From: JBGAKG01 sp044224495
GTDB lineage: Bacteria > Myxococcota_A > Polyangia > Polyangiales > Polyangiaceae
Assembly (NCBI GenBank): GCA_044224495.1
Contig: JBGAKG010000024.1
Coordinates: 1 to 64,000 of the forward strand
Length of the DNA stretch: 64,000 nt
Direction of reading: 5' to 3'
Shown piece by piece: positions 13,378 through 21,641 of this stretch; within the stretch, counting starts at the first letter, position 1; each line of letters opens with the position of its first letter. Position numbers and translations under genes: made by a program. The notes under the pieces were generated by a model, which saw only the letters and a program-made list of their open reading frames with translations, had not been told where the DNA came from and ran no database searches.

Positions 13378-15555
13378 TCAGGGCTGAACGGCGAGCTCGC
13401 CCCCGCAGGGGATGGTGAGCTTCTGTTCGCGCCCGTGGCTCCCGATCTGAACCGTGTGGGCGCCGCAACGGACCGTGAAAGGTCCGGGTGCGTCGCCCAC
13501 GCTCTTTCCATCGACCAGAACGCGATGCCCCTTCGCGGCGGCCGCGGGCGCGACGAGCGTGCCGGTGTCGCCCCCCGTCGCGGTCGCTGCAGCCGTCGCG
13601 GTCGGCGCCGCGGTTGCAGTCACGGACGGTACCACGGACGCGCTCGCCATCGGCGGCGCCGACGCGGTCGCCGACACCGACACCGTCGCGGTCGCGGACG
13701 CGGTGGCCGTCGCGGCCACGGTCGGCGCGGCGGACACCGACGCGGTCGCCGACACCGTCGCGGTCGCGGTCGCAGTCGCGGTCGCCGCAGCGGACACGGT
13801 CGCGGTCGCGCTCGCGGTCGAAGCGGTCTTGCCGCCGTTCTTCCCGGGGTCGAGCAGCAGCGTCGCCGCGCCGGCGCCGACGCCGAGGACGACCACCGCG
13901 GCGATCGCCCACGGCAGCCACCCGCGCTTCGGCGGCGGAGGTCGACTCGGCGAAGGCAACGCGACGGCGGGATCGGAGTCGACCGTCGACGTCGCGAGCG
14001 GAGTGAGCGGCGCCGGCGGCGGAGGAGGCGGAGGAGGCGGCGCCGGCGGCGGCGGCGGCGGCTCGGGGGAATCGAGGTCGGTGACGGCATCCGGCACCGT
14101 GAGCGCCATCTCTCGCCCGGGAGGAGGAGGCTCGGGCGCGGCGGCGAGGAGCTCCTCCATCGTCGGGATCGGCTCTGCGGGCGGCGGCTCGCTCTCGGCG
14201 GCCACCGACTTCGTCGCGCCGCTGTCGTCGGCGGCGCCGGAGCGCCGCTTCTTGAGCTCGAGGAGCCGGATCTGGCGCTGCGCATCGACGAGATCGAAGT
14301 CGAGCCGCGCCGCACGCTGGAACGACGCGAGCGCTTCCGTCTCGCGCGACTCGAGCGCTGCGATCTGTCCGCGCACGTAGTGCCCGAACGCGAGGTTCGG
14401 CATCTGCGCGAGCGCGCTGTCGACCGCGACCTCGAGCGCCGCCGTCCGCGCCGCGCGTTGCGCGGCGTCGAAGCCGGTGCTCCGCGCCTGACGGGCGGCG
14501 AAATCGGTGTACCGCGCGTAGAGCACGTACTCCGCCGCGGAGGGCACGAGATCCGCGGCGCGCGCGAACTCCGCGTACGCTCGGTCGAGCGTGTTCGCCG
14601 CGAGGTGCCCGAGCCCGAGCTGGAACGCGGCCTCGGCGATCAGGCGGACCTCGGCCAGCGAGCGCGGTGCATTCGCGAACGTGCCGCGCACGTCGTCCCG
14701 CTCGTTCGACATCTTGCGGAGGATGGCCTCGGCGCGCACGCGCGACGGCGGCTCCTCCTCCGAGAACGACTTCATGCTCGCGCGCGCGCTCGGCAGGTGC
14801 GTCCACCGGCGGCGCGTGGGCTTCGGCCGGAGCACCTTCGCGCGCGCACCGCCGTCGTCGCCTTCGGGCGCGACGAGCCCCGCGAGGACGAGGGCTCCCA
14901 GGATCGGCGCCGCATCGAAGCGGTCGTCCTCCAAGAGCTCCTCCACCGGGCGCTTGGAGAGCGTATCGAGGAACGGGACCTCGTCGTCCCAGAGCCCGAG
15001 GCGCTCGGAGATCACGGGGAGCGGCTCTCGCACGGTGAGGCGGCGCCCGCGGATCGGTCGGAGCACGTCGGCGAGGCGCGGATCGTCGAAGCGCCACAGC
15101 GCGCCGATCACGCACGACTCGATCGGGATCGCCCATCGCGGTCCCGGCTCCAGGATGGACCCTTCGTCGAAGCGCACGCGCACGCGGTCCTGCTCGATGC
15201 AGCGAGCGACCTTCATCTTGAGCTGGCCTTGGAGCGCCGGCTCGAGTTGGTCGTCGGCGAGGAAGCCGCACGCGATCGCCACCTCGCCGAACTTCTTCTT
15301 CTCGAAGCGCGACTCGGCGTCGGTGATCTGCGCGAGCACGGCCGCGTAGGAGGCGCGCCCTAGCGCGCCCTCGTCGACGAGCAGGCGCCCGAGCGTCTCG
15401 GCGATCGCGCCCCCCTCGATCGCGGCGGCGCGACCGCTGCGGACCTCGAGTCGCGTCTCGACGCCAGCGCGCTCGATCACGACGACGCCCGTCGCCTGTC
15501 GCCCCGCGAGGTCGAAAAGAAGACGGAGAAAGTCTTTGCTCGGAAGCGCTCGCAT
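13378..15555 (-). CDS. DUF4388-TPR-PEGA membrane protein
   Basis: 725 residues from ATG 15555. Order: a DUF4388 (PATAN-type) domain at about 1-150 (LLFDLAGRQATGVVVIE, LRVLVDEG-type helices), helical TPR-like repeats at about 270-430 (LAANTLDRAYAEFARAADL, ALASFQRAARLD), and a Pro-rich stretch with poly-Pro runs at about 460-540. A single membrane helix at about 547-569 (WAIAAVVVLGVGAGAATLLL), an Ala/Thr/Val/Ser-repeat linker (about 575-660) encoded by 6-bp repeats, and a C-terminal PEGA domain (RVLVDGKSVGDAPGPFTV...GAHTV) complete it. This build is typical of myxobacterial signalling or surface-sensing proteins. A cytoplasmic N-terminus and periplasmic PEGA end are inferred. No catalytic domain is present. 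Confidence 0.8.
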   Translation of the reverse strand: MRALPSKDFLRLLFDLAGRQATGVVVIERAGVETRLEVRSGRAAAIEGGAIAETLGRLLVDEGALGRASYAAVLAQITDAESRFEKKKFGEVAIACGFLADDQLEPALQGQLKMKVARCIEQDRVRVRFDEGSILEPGPRWAIPIESCVIGALWRFDDPRLADVLRPIRGRRLTVREPLPVISERLGLWDDEVPFLDTLSKRPVEELLEDDRFDAAPILGALVLAGLVAPEGDDGGARAKVLRPKPTRRRWTHLPSARASMKSFSEEEPPSRVRAEAILRKMSNERDDVRGTFANAPRSLAEVRLIAEAAFQLGLGHLAANTLDRAYAEFARAADLVPSAAEYVLYARYTDFAARQARSTGFDAAQRAARTAALEVAVDSALAQMPNLAFGHYVRGQIAALESRETEALASFQRAARLDFDLVDAQRQIRLLELKKRRSGAADDSGATKSVAAESEPPPAEPIPTMEELLAAAPEPPPPGREMALTVPDAVTDLDSPEPPPPPPAPPPPPPPPPAPLTPLATSTVDSDPAVALPSPSRPPPPKRGWLPWAIAAVVVLGVGAGAATLLLDPGKNGGKTASTASATATVSAAATATATATATVSATASVSAAPTVAATATASATATVSVSATASAPPMASASVVPSVTATAAPTATAAATATGGDTGTLVAPAAAAKGHRVLVDGKSVGDAPGPFTVRCGAHTVQIGSHGREQKLTIPCGGELAVQP

Positions 15556-15559
15556 GCCT

Positions 15560-15586
15560 GGTCCGGCGCGATCCGCTCGCCGGACC
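15560..15586. promoter_or_regulatory. Inverted repeat at the DUF4388 gene start
   Basis: GGTCCGGCG (15560-15568) and CGCCGGACC (15578-15586) form a 9-bp perfect inverted repeat with a 9-bp gap, 4 bp upstream of the ATG at 15555 and within the dapD divergent region. It could be an operator or a translation-blocking hairpin. Confidence 0.35.
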
Positions 15587-15643
15587 TTCCAATTTATCGA
15601 AACTCTCATCCTCGGGCTACGGCCCATCTGTTAGATCGCAGTC

Positions 15644-16489
15644 ATGGTCGCCAGTTCGCAGCAGCAAGAGCTCCAGAGCGCCGTCGAAAGCGCCTTCGCC
15701 GACCGCTCCCTCCTCGCCCAGCCGGCGACGGTGAAAGCCATCGAAGACGTGATTGCCGCGCTGGACGCCGGTGCAATTCGCGTCGCCGAGCGTGGCTCCG
15801 GCGACGGGCCCGCCGCGTGGACGACGCACGCCTGGATCAAGCAGGCGATCCTCCTCTACTTCGCCATCCGCAAGATGGAGAAGCTCGAGGTCGGCCCCTT
15901 CGAGTTCCACGACAAGATCCCGCTCAAGCGTGATCTCGACAAGGCGGGCGTGCGCGTGGTTCCGCCCGGGGTCGTCCGGCGGGGCGCGTTCCTCGAGCCG
16001 GGCACGATCGTGATGCCGGGCTACGTGAACATCGGCGCCTGGGTGGGCTCCGGCACGATGGTCGACACGTGGGCTACCGTCGGTTCCTGTGCGCAAGTCG
16101 GCAAGGACTGCCACCTCGCCGGGGGCGTGGGCATCGGGGGCGTGCTCGAGCCGCCGGGTGCACGGCCGGTCATCCTCGAAGACGGCGTCTTCGTCGGCTC
16201 GCGCGCCGTCATCGTCGAGGGCACGGTCGTCGGGCGCGAGGCCGTCATCGGGGCCGGCGTCGTGCTGACCGCGTCGACCGCCATCATCGACGTGAGCGGG
16301 AAGGACCCGGTCGAGCACCGCGGTCACGTCCCGCCGCGGAGCGTCGTCATCCCGGGCGTCCGGACGAAGAAGTTCGCTGCGGGCGAGTACGGCGTTCCGT
16401 GTGCGCTGATCATCGGGCGCCGCAACGAGGCGACGGATCGCAAGGTCAGCCTCAACGATGCGCTCCGCGATTTCGCGGTGCCGGTATGA
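15644..16489 (+). CDS. dapD: 2,3,4,5-tetrahydropyridine-2,6-dicarboxylate N-succinyltransferase
   Basis: 281 residues, typical length. It succinylates tetrahydrodipicolinate from succinyl-CoA (EC 2.3.1.117) in the succinylase branch of lysine/diaminopimelate synthesis. The N-terminal helical domain contains DVIAALDAGAIRVAE; the left-handed beta-helix follows from about residue 100 with hexapeptide repeats (VVRRGAFLEPGTIVMPGYVNIGAW and CHLAGGVGIGGVLEP), and ends with the family's RTKKFAAGEYGVPCALIIGRR. Its stop overlaps the dapE start (ATGA), so the pair is coupled and encodes adjacent enzymes of one pathway. Confidence 0.97.
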   Translation: MVASSQQQELQSAVESAFADRSLLAQPATVKAIEDVIAALDAGAIRVAERGSGDGPAAWTTHAWIKQAILLYFAIRKMEKLEVGPFEFHDKIPLKRDLDKAGVRVVPPGVVRRGAFLEPGTIVMPGYVNIGAWVGSGTMVDTWATVGSCAQVGKDCHLAGGVGIGGVLEPPGARPVILEDGVFVGSRAVIVEGTVVGREAVIGAGVVLTASTAIIDVSGKDPVEHRGHVPPRSVVIPGVRTKKFAAGEYGVPCALIIGRRNEATDRKVSLNDALRDFAVPV

Positions 16490-17565
16490 CCGGCGCGCCG
16501 CGCGAGCTGCTCGATCGCACGCTCTTCGAGCTCACCGCCGTTGCGTCGCCGATCGGCGAGGAGCGCGCGCTCTGTGATGCCGTCCAGGCGCGGCTCGCGA
16601 AGCTCGCGCTCGCGGCGCCGATCCGTCGCTACGGCGACTCGATCGTCGTTCCGCTGCGGCGCGGGAGCGGCGGCCCGCACATCGGGCTGTGCGGGCACTT
16701 GGACACGGTGCGGACCGAGAACGGCCCCGCGCGCCTCGAGGGCGGCCGGATCTTCGGCGCCGGCTCGAGCGACATGAAGAGCGGCCTCGCGGTGATGATC
16801 GCGCTCGCCGAGACGCTCCCGCTCGCCACGCTCCCCTGCGACGTGACGCTCTGCTTCTACGCGCGCGAGGAAGGGCCGTTCCTCGAGAACGAGCTCGGCC
16901 CCGTGCTGGAGCAGGACCCCGAGCTCGGCAAGGTCGACCTCGCGATCTGCCTCGAGCCCTCCGACAACCGCCTCCAGCTCGGCTGCACCGGGTCCATCCA
17001 TGCGACCGTGACGTTCGAGGGGCGCACCGCCCACAGCGCGCGGCCCTGGGAGGGCGAGAACGCGATCACGAAGGCGGCGGCGTTCCTCGCCGAGGTCGGC
17101 GCGCTCGCACCGGAGGAGACCACGCTCGACGAGCTCGTCTTCCGCACCGTGACCACGGTCACGCAGGCGAAGGACGGTGGGCGCGGGCGCAACGTCGTCC
17201 CCGACCGCTTCGTGCTCAACCTGAACCACCGCTTCGCGCCGATCTGGGAGCTCGACCAAGCGCAGGCGCGCGTACGCGCGCTCGTGGGCGATCGCGCGCG
17301 CGTGGAGTTCACCGATCTGAGCCCGGCGGCGAAGCCGTTCCGGCATCACCCGCTGGTCGAGAAGCTCGTCGGTGCCGGAGTGGCGGCCGTGGAGCGCAAG
17401 CAGGCCTGGACCGACGTCGCGCGGTTCGCCGCCCGCGGCGTGCCGGCCGTGAACCTCGGGCCGGGCGAGAACGCCCAAGCTCATCAGAAGAACGAATCGA
17501 CCGGCCTGGCCCTCGTCCACGAGGGGTACTCGATCTTCCGGCGTTTCCTCGAGGGCCTGCGATAA
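16486..17565 (+). CDS. dapE: Succinyl-diaminopimelate desuccinylase
   Basis: 359 residues, M20 metallopeptidase family. It removes succinate from N-succinyl-LL-diaminopimelate (EC 3.5.1.18). Metal-site motifs: GLCGHLDTV (His/Asp of the first zinc ligand set), GAGSSDMKSGLA (bridging Asp), YAREEGPF (catalytic Glu pair) and CLEPSDN. The dimerisation domain carries RTAHSARPWEGENAI and the C-terminal His ligand lies near AHQKNES. The ATG at 16486 overlaps the dapD stop. radA follows 38 bp later on the same strand and may share the transcript. Confidence 0.93.
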   Translation: MTGAPRELLDRTLFELTAVASPIGEERALCDAVQARLAKLALAAPIRRYGDSIVVPLRRGSGGPHIGLCGHLDTVRTENGPARLEGGRIFGAGSSDMKSGLAVMIALAETLPLATLPCDVTLCFYAREEGPFLENELGPVLEQDPELGKVDLAICLEPSDNRLQLGCTGSIHATVTFEGRTAHSARPWEGENAITKAAAFLAEVGALAPEETTLDELVFRTVTTVTQAKDGGRGRNVVPDRFVLNLNHRFAPIWELDQAQARVRALVGDRARVEFTDLSPAAKPFRHHPLVEKLVGAGVAAVERKQAWTDVARFAARGVPAVNLGPGENAQAHQKNESTGLALVHEGYSIFRRFLEGLR

Positions 17566-17603
17566 TCGGCAACCGGGAGCGCGGTCCGGTCGAAGGAGCA
17601 GGG

Positions 17604-19004
17604 ATGGCGAAGAGCGAGACGAAGTACACCTGCCAAGCGTGCGGAGCCATCTTCCCGAAGTGGCTCGGCCGCTGCACCGCGTGCGGGGGATGGAACACGC
17701 TTGTCGAGGAGGTGTCGCGCAAGGCGACCGGCGGCCGTGGGCGCAGCAGCACCCGGCCCGAGGCGTTGCCGATCGACAAAATCGACGACGACGGCTCCGC
17801 GCGCGTGCCGACCGGGATCGGCGAGCTGGACCGTGTCCTCGGTGGCGGCGCGGTGCTCGGTGGCGTCACGCTCGTGGGCGGGGACCCGGGCGTCGGGAAA
17901 TCGACGCTGTTGATGCAAGCGTTGGCGGGGCTCGCCGACCGCAACGTGCGGGCGCTCTACGTGAGCGGCGAAGAGAGCGCCTCCCAGGTCGCATCGCGCG
18001 CGCGGCGCTTGCTCGGGCGCTCGCCGGAGAACCTCCTCGTGCTGGCCGAGAACGAGCTCGAGCGCGTCGAGACCGCGCTCGACGACGCGAAGCCCGGAGC
18101 GATGGTGGTCGACAGCGTGCAGACGATCCGCAGCGCGGGGATCGAGAGCGCGTCCGGCACCGTGTCGCAGCTCCGCGAGGTCACGTCGCGCCTCGTCGAG
18201 CGCGCGAAGAAGCGCAACGTCGCGATGCTCCTCGTCGGGCACGTGACGAAGGACGGCATGCTCGCCGGGCCGAAGGTGCTGGAGCACCTCGTCGACACGG
18301 TGCTCTCGTTCGAGGGCACGCGCGGGCATTCGCTCCGCACGCTCCGCGTCCTGAAGAACCGCTACGGGAGCGCGACCGAGGTCGGCGTGTTCGAGATGGG
18401 CGAGGGGGGCATGCGCGAGGTCCCGAACCCGAGCGCGCTCTTCCTGGCCGAGCGCCCGCGCGGCGCGTCGGGCAGCATGATCGCGGCCACTGCCGAGGGC
18501 GCGCGCGCGCTTCTGGTGGAGGTCCAAGCGCTCGTCGGCAGCACGACGATGGCGTCGCCGCGGCGGACCTCGAACGGCATCGACTCGGGTCGGCTCGCGA
18601 TGTTGCTCGCCGTGCTCGAGCGGAAGGCGGGGCTCACGCTCTCGTCGCTCGACGTGTTCGTCAACGTCGCGGGGGGAGTCCAGATCGACGAGCCCGCGCT
18701 CGATCTTCCGCTCGCGCTGGCGCTCGCCTCGAGCCTGCGGAACGTCGCGGTGGATCCGGGCGTGGTCGCGTTCGGCGAGATTGGTCTCTCGGGCGAGGTG
18801 CGCGGAGTCGACCGGATCGCGCAGCGGCTCGCCGAAGCGCGCGCGATGGGGTTCACGACCGCGATCGTGCCGGCGTCCGCGCAGGCAGCTCGGCCGCGGA
18901 ACAGCGATCGCCCATCGACGGCGAAGGGGACGAAGGAGCGCGACACGCTGGAGGTGGTAGCCGTGCGCACACTCTCGGAGGCTCTGGATCGCGTGATCGC
19001 GTGA
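17604..19004 (+). CDS. radA: DNA repair protein RadA
   Basis: 466 residues. RadA is a RecA-like ATPase and branch-migration helicase in recombinational repair. The N-terminal C4 zinc finger has Cys10, 13, 24 and 27 (CQACG...CTACGGW). Walker A GGDPGVGKST lies at 92-101, the RadA-specific motif KNRYG follows (LKNRYGSATEVGVFEM), and the C-terminal Lon-protease-like domain includes NVAGGVQIDEPALDL and GEIGLSGEVRGV. All signature parts are intact. The start is set by an AAGGAGCAGGG ribosome site and the finger beginning at residue 10. Confidence 0.97.
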   Translation: MAKSETKYTCQACGAIFPKWLGRCTACGGWNTLVEEVSRKATGGRGRSSTRPEALPIDKIDDDGSARVPTGIGELDRVLGGGAVLGGVTLVGGDPGVGKSTLLMQALAGLADRNVRALYVSGEESASQVASRARRLLGRSPENLLVLAENELERVETALDDAKPGAMVVDSVQTIRSAGIESASGTVSQLREVTSRLVERAKKRNVAMLLVGHVTKDGMLAGPKVLEHLVDTVLSFEGTRGHSLRTLRVLKNRYGSATEVGVFEMGEGGMREVPNPSALFLAERPRGASGSMIAATAEGARALLVEVQALVGSTTMASPRRTSNGIDSGRLAMLLAVLERKAGLTLSSLDVFVNVAGGVQIDEPALDLPLALALASSLRNVAVDPGVVAFGEIGLSGEVRGVDRIAQRLAEARAMGFTTAIVPASAQAARPRNSDRPSTAKGTKERDTLEVVAVRTLSEALDRVIA

Positions 19005-19039
19005 TCACCTGAACAAGACTGGTGTTAGACTCGACGTTC

Positions 19040-19588
19040 ATGAACAACGTCTCCATCGCGCAGCGTCTCGTCCGGAGTGCCCTCCTCGCAGCAGTCGTCA
19101 CCGGTAGTGCGGTGGCTTGTGGCGGCAGCGGTGCGGCTTCCCCCGGCGGCGCCCAGCACGAGCTGATCGGCAAGCCGGCCCCCGACTTCAGCCTCGCGAC
19201 GAACAACGGTCAGGGCACGGTCAAGCTCGCGTCGCTCAAGGGCAAAGTCGTCATCGTCGACTTCTGGGCGACCTGGTGCGGCCCCTGCAAGGAGTCGTTC
19301 CCGAAGCTCCAGGAGCTCTACACGAAGTACAAGGCGAGCGGCGTCGAGATCGTGGGCGTCTCGCAGGACGAAGAAGCCGGTCCGATCGCGGAGTTCGGCA
19401 AGTCCCACGGTGACGTGAAGTTCCCGCTCGGCTTCGACGACAAGAAGTCGATCGCCGGCCAGTGGAAGCCGCCGACGATGCCGACGTCCTTCATCATCGA
19501 CAAGAACGGGATCGTCCGCTTCGCCCACGTCGGCTTCAACGACGGTGACGAGGCCGAGGTCGAGAAGGAGCTCAAGCAGCTCCTGTGA
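19040..19588 (+). CDS. TlpA/ResA-type thioredoxin-fold lipoprotein
   Basis: 182 residues from ATG 19040 (a GTG at 19022 would only add six residues ahead of the signal). Lipoprotein signal with Cys27 (SAVACGG). AhpC/TSA-type redoxin domain: GKPAPDFSLAT, then DFWATWCGPCKE with catalytic Cys80 and Cys83, then MPTSFIIDKNGIVRF containing the cis-Pro. Such membrane-anchored periplasmic thioredoxins reduce disulfides in cytochrome maturation or other envelope proteins; no cytochrome gene is nearby, so the partner is open. A clear hairpin follows at 19602-19628. Confidence 0.9.
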   Translation: MNNVSIAQRLVRSALLAAVVTGSAVACGGSGAASPGGAQHELIGKPAPDFSLATNNGQGTVKLASLKGKVVIVDFWATWCGPCKESFPKLQELYTKYKASGVEIVGVSQDEEAGPIAEFGKSHGDVKFPLGFDDKKSIAGQWKPPTMPTSFIIDKNGIVRFAHVGFNDGDEAEVEKELKQLL

Positions 19589-19601
19589 GTTGAATGAACG
19601 G

Positions 19602-19628
19602 CGTGCGAGGTTCGTCCAACCTCGCACG
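19602..19628 (+). terminator. Terminator-like hairpin after tlpA-type gene
   Basis: An 11-bp perfect stem CGTGCGAGGTT/AACCTCGCACG with a 5-nt loop starts 13 bp after the stop codon. A TTTC follows but no long T-run. Confidence 0.6.
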
Positions 19629-19686
19629 TCGGGTTTCGGGGGATCGTTCGCGGTGTGAGGCTCATCGGAGGAGGAGAGGAGTGCCC

Positions 19687-20499
19687 ATGCGCGGTAGAGC
19701 TCGAGCGCTGCTAGTCGTCGCGCTCCTCTTCGCCCTCCTCGGTACAGCCTCGGCGGAAGATACCAGTCGGGCTCGTACCGACCTGAACGATGCCGATTTT
19801 CGCGTGCGCGTGGCCGCGGCGCTCGCGTTGGGCAAGTCCCACGACGGGTCCGCGCGCGTGCCGCTCGAGAACGCGCTGGGCGACACCAACGTCGCGGTGC
19901 GGAGCGCCGCTGCGGCCGCGCTCGGGCAGCTCGGCGACCCTGCGTCGGTCCCCGCGCTCCAGCGCGCCGTCGGGCGCGAGACGTCGGAGAGCGCCAAGTC
20001 GCAGATGACGCAGTCGCTCGATCAGCTCAACAAGATGCTGACGCTGTCGGGCGTGCAGGTGGTCATCCAGCTCGGCAACATGCGGAACTCGAGCGGCGTC
20101 CGCGGGGAGCAGCTGACCGAGGTGCTTCGCAACGCCACCGCCGCGCGCGCGCGCTCGCTCCCGAACGCCGTGGTCGCCGGCCCTGCCGACACCGCGCTCC
20201 TCCAGCGCGCCGCCGCGAAGCAGATCCCGGTGATGGCGCTGGACGGCACCGTGCTCGCGGTCTCGCAATCGCAGTCCGCTTCGAGTGTGACGATCCAGGC
20301 GCGCGTCGAGCTCAACATGCGCAAGGTCCCGGATCAGACGTTGAAAGGCACGCTCACCGGCGCCGCCACGACGGTGGGGACGTCGCAGGGCCCGACGAGC
20401 GCGGTGGGCATCCTGCGGCTCCAGGACCAGGCGGTGGACGGGGCCGTCGAGAGCGCCCTCCGCGGCGCGGAAAGCGGTATCGTCGTCGCCGCGCGCTGA
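19687..20499 (+). CDS. Secreted HEAT-repeat protein
   Basis: 270 residues. Signal peptide MRGRARALLVVALLFALLGTASA. HEAT repeats at about residues 27-115: RTDLNDADFRVRVAAALALGK, VPLENALGDTNVAVRSAAAAALGQLGD, then SVPALQRAVGRE. The C-terminal half is a beta-rich domain (GVQVVIQLGNMRNSSG, VTIQARVELNMRKVPD) with no known motif. A strong GGAGGAGAGGAG ribosome site precedes it. It lies between tlpA and a glycosyltransferase; no function can be inferred from the neighbours. Confidence 0.8.
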   Translation: MRGRARALLVVALLFALLGTASAEDTSRARTDLNDADFRVRVAAALALGKSHDGSARVPLENALGDTNVAVRSAAAAALGQLGDPASVPALQRAVGRETSESAKSQMTQSLDQLNKMLTLSGVQVVIQLGNMRNSSGVRGEQLTEVLRNATAARARSLPNAVVAGPADTALLQRAAAKQIPVMALDGTVLAVSQSQSASSVTIQARVELNMRKVPDQTLKGTLTGAATTVGTSQGPTSAVGILRLQDQAVDGAVESALRGAESGIVVAAR

Positions 20500-20520
20500 G
20501 CTGCTCGGCGCGGTCTGCCG

Positions 20521-21609
20521 ATGCGACTCCTCTTCGTCTCGAAGCCCGTGATGCCGCCGTGGAACGACGGCTCGAAGAACCTCGTGCGCGACGTCGCAAG
20601 CCGCATGGTGCGCGTCGAGCCGACGGTGATGGTCGCGCCCGGTGCGCCGTCGCTCGGGCCGCGGGTCGTGCGCGAGCCGGTGTATGGGCTCGCCGGTCGC
20701 TTCGCGCCGGGAGCGAACACGCTCGTGATGAATCGGCTGCTGTTCGGGCCGCCGCTCGACGCGTGGGCGTTCGTGTTCGCGCCGAACGTCGCGTCGTCGT
20801 CGGCCGCGCGCATCGCGATCGCCGCGCAGCGTGCGCGCGGGTGGAAAGGCCCGGTCGTGCAGATCGTCGCGAGCCGCCCGAAGGACTTCGGCTCGGTACG
20901 GTCGCTGCTCTTCGGCGACCGCGTGGTGGCGCTGAGCGAGTGGACGAAAGCGCGCCTCGTGGAGAACGGGATCGCCGCGCAGCGAATCAGCGTCATTCCG
21001 CCGTGCGCCGAGGCGCCCGCGCTCCGGACGGGCGCCGAGCTCGCCGCGTTTCGAGAGGCCCACGGGCTCGGTGACGGACCGCTGCTCCTCTACCCCGGAG
21101 ACCTCGAGTTCTCGACCGGCGCGCGCACCGTCGCGCGGGCGGCACCGGAGATCCTGCGCCGCGTGCCGGGCGCCCGGATCGTCTTCGCGTGCCGCCCGAA
21201 GACGCCGCGTGCCGCCGTCGTGGAGAAGGAGCTGCGGGAGCTCCTGCGGCCGGTCGAGCCGTTCGTGACGTTCCTCGGCGAGGTCCCCGACATGCCCGTC
21301 GTGCTCGGCGCCGCGGACGTCGTGCTCTTCCCGGTCGACGAGCTCTACGGCAAGGTCGACCTCCCGCTCGTGCTGCTCGAGGCGCTCGCGTTGCGGCGGC
21401 GCGTGATCGTCGCGAGCGGTGGGCCGCTGCCCGAGCTCGGCCCCGTCACGGTCGTGCCGCCGCGCGACCCCGACGCCCTCGCCGACGCCGCCTGCCAGGT
21501 CCTTCACCCCGACGTGCTGGAACACCCTGACGGCATCCGCGCGGCGTGGCACGACCGCTTCCGGCCCGAGGTGGTCGCGGCGCAGTACGAAGCGCTGTTC
21601 GAGCGCTGA
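20521..21609 (+). CDS. Glycosyltransferase family 4-like protein
   Basis: 362 residues. GT-B fold: the N-terminal Rossmann start MRLLFVSKPVMPPWNDGSKN, a linker region VVALSEWTKARLVENGI, then the C-terminal nucleotide-sugar half (GPLLLYPGDLEFSTGARTVA, VVLFPVDELYGKVDLPLVLLEALAL). The last segment is the position of the E-x7-E motif in GT4 enzymes, here with Asp/Glu variations. No signal peptide; probably cytosolic or membrane-peripheral. It lies outside the main polysaccharide locus, so donor, acceptor and pathway cannot be told. Confidence 0.8.
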   Translation: MRLLFVSKPVMPPWNDGSKNLVRDVASRMVRVEPTVMVAPGAPSLGPRVVREPVYGLAGRFAPGANTLVMNRLLFGPPLDAWAFVFAPNVASSSAARIAIAAQRARGWKGPVVQIVASRPKDFGSVRSLLFGDRVVALSEWTKARLVENGIAAQRISVIPPCAEAPALRTGAELAAFREAHGLGDGPLLLYPGDLEFSTGARTVARAAPEILRRVPGARIVFACRPKTPRAAVVEKELRELLRPVEPFVTFLGEVPDMPVVLGAADVVLFPVDELYGKVDLPLVLLEALALRRRVIVASGGPLPELGPVTVVPPRDPDALADAACQVLHPDVLEHPDGIRAAWHDRFRPEVVAAQYEALFER

Positions 21610-21641
21610 TCAGCGGTCGCCGGTTGTGCTAAACCGCGCGC

